Below, one piece after another: positions 5,449 to 5,493 of a stretch of 5,493 bases of DNA (the first letter of the stretch is position 1; each line of letters begins with the position of its first letter). Position numbers and translations under genes: made by a program. The stretch comes from Pseudomonadota bacterium (GTDB lineage: Bacteria; Pseudomonadota; Gammaproteobacteria; Steroidobacterales; GCA-2729495). The notes beneath the pieces were generated by a model. It worked only from the letters and a program-made list of their open reading frames with translations, ran no database searches and was not told the origin of the DNA. The stretch covers positions 1-5,493 of the forward strand of contig JAUPLK010000128.1 in assembly GCA_030836925.1 (NCBI GenBank). Reading direction: 5' to 3'.

Positions 5449-5493
5449 GTCCTCGATCAGCCTCGTGAAGTGTTCCTGCGTGGCGCGCAACTG
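5431..5493 (-). CDS. C-terminal fragment of an unidentified protein at the right edge
   Basis: On the minus strand a frame enters from the right edge and reads QLRATQEHFTRLIEDSRLAA before a TGA at 5433-5431. Third codon positions are G or C in 17 of 20 codons, matching the neighbours, and the peptide looks like an ordinary amphipathic C-terminus. If real, its 3' end overlaps the methyltransferase gene by 18 bases in a convergent arrangement. Twenty residues are too few to name a family, and the plus strand is also open here. Confidence 0.35.
   Translation of the reverse strand, partial: QLRATQEHFTRLIEDSRLAA

Overview
The window is GC-rich, densely coded DNA from a proteobacterium, most likely a gammaproteobacterium. 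The pointers are the QseB/QseC-type regulator pair, the c-type cytochromes, an RlmN-family enzyme and strong G/C at third codon positions. The genus cannot be read from the sequence. No tRNA, rRNA, CRISPR array, insertion sequence or long repeat is visible, and no gene-free stretch exceeds 300 bases; the longest is the roughly 100-base divergent intergenic region at 4332-4428.

Layout. Bases 1-729 (+) hold the 3' part of a beta-propeller-like protein of unknown role. It converges, with only 8 bases between stop codons, on a five-gene minus-strand cluster that reads right to left: an SHP-type (DUF1924) monoheme cytochrome c (4331-3918), a diheme cytochrome c (3901-3416), a cytochrome b561-type membrane protein (3403-2789), an OmpR/PhoB-class response regulator (2731-2063) and a QseC-like sensor kinase (2063-738). 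Divergent from this cluster is a short RlmN-like radical-SAM RNA methyltransferase (4429-5448, +). Its 3' end appears to overlap the C-terminus of another minus-strand gene that runs off the right edge.

How the genes work together. The three cytochromes match the Sphaeroides heme protein (SHP) system. By family knowledge, the b-type cytochrome takes electrons from the quinol pool, passes them to the periplasmic diheme cytochrome (DHC), and DHC reduces SHP. SHP is a high-spin c-type heme protein whose asparagine ligand leaves on reduction, so that it can bind O2 or NO. Its physiological function is unsettled. The kinase/regulator pair sits in the same transcription direction and probably the same operon.

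The most useful new observation is a two-hexamer direct repeat, TTTAAG-N5-CTTAAG on the minus strand (4397-4381), just upstream of the cytochrome operon. It fits the YTTAAK-N5-YTTAAK pattern bound by PmrA/QseB-type regulators. This suggests that the cluster's own regulator controls the cluster, and possibly also the divergent methyltransferase gene. A second notable point is that the kinase carries Lys where the HisKA phosphatase motif (ExxT) normally has Thr, Ser or Asn.
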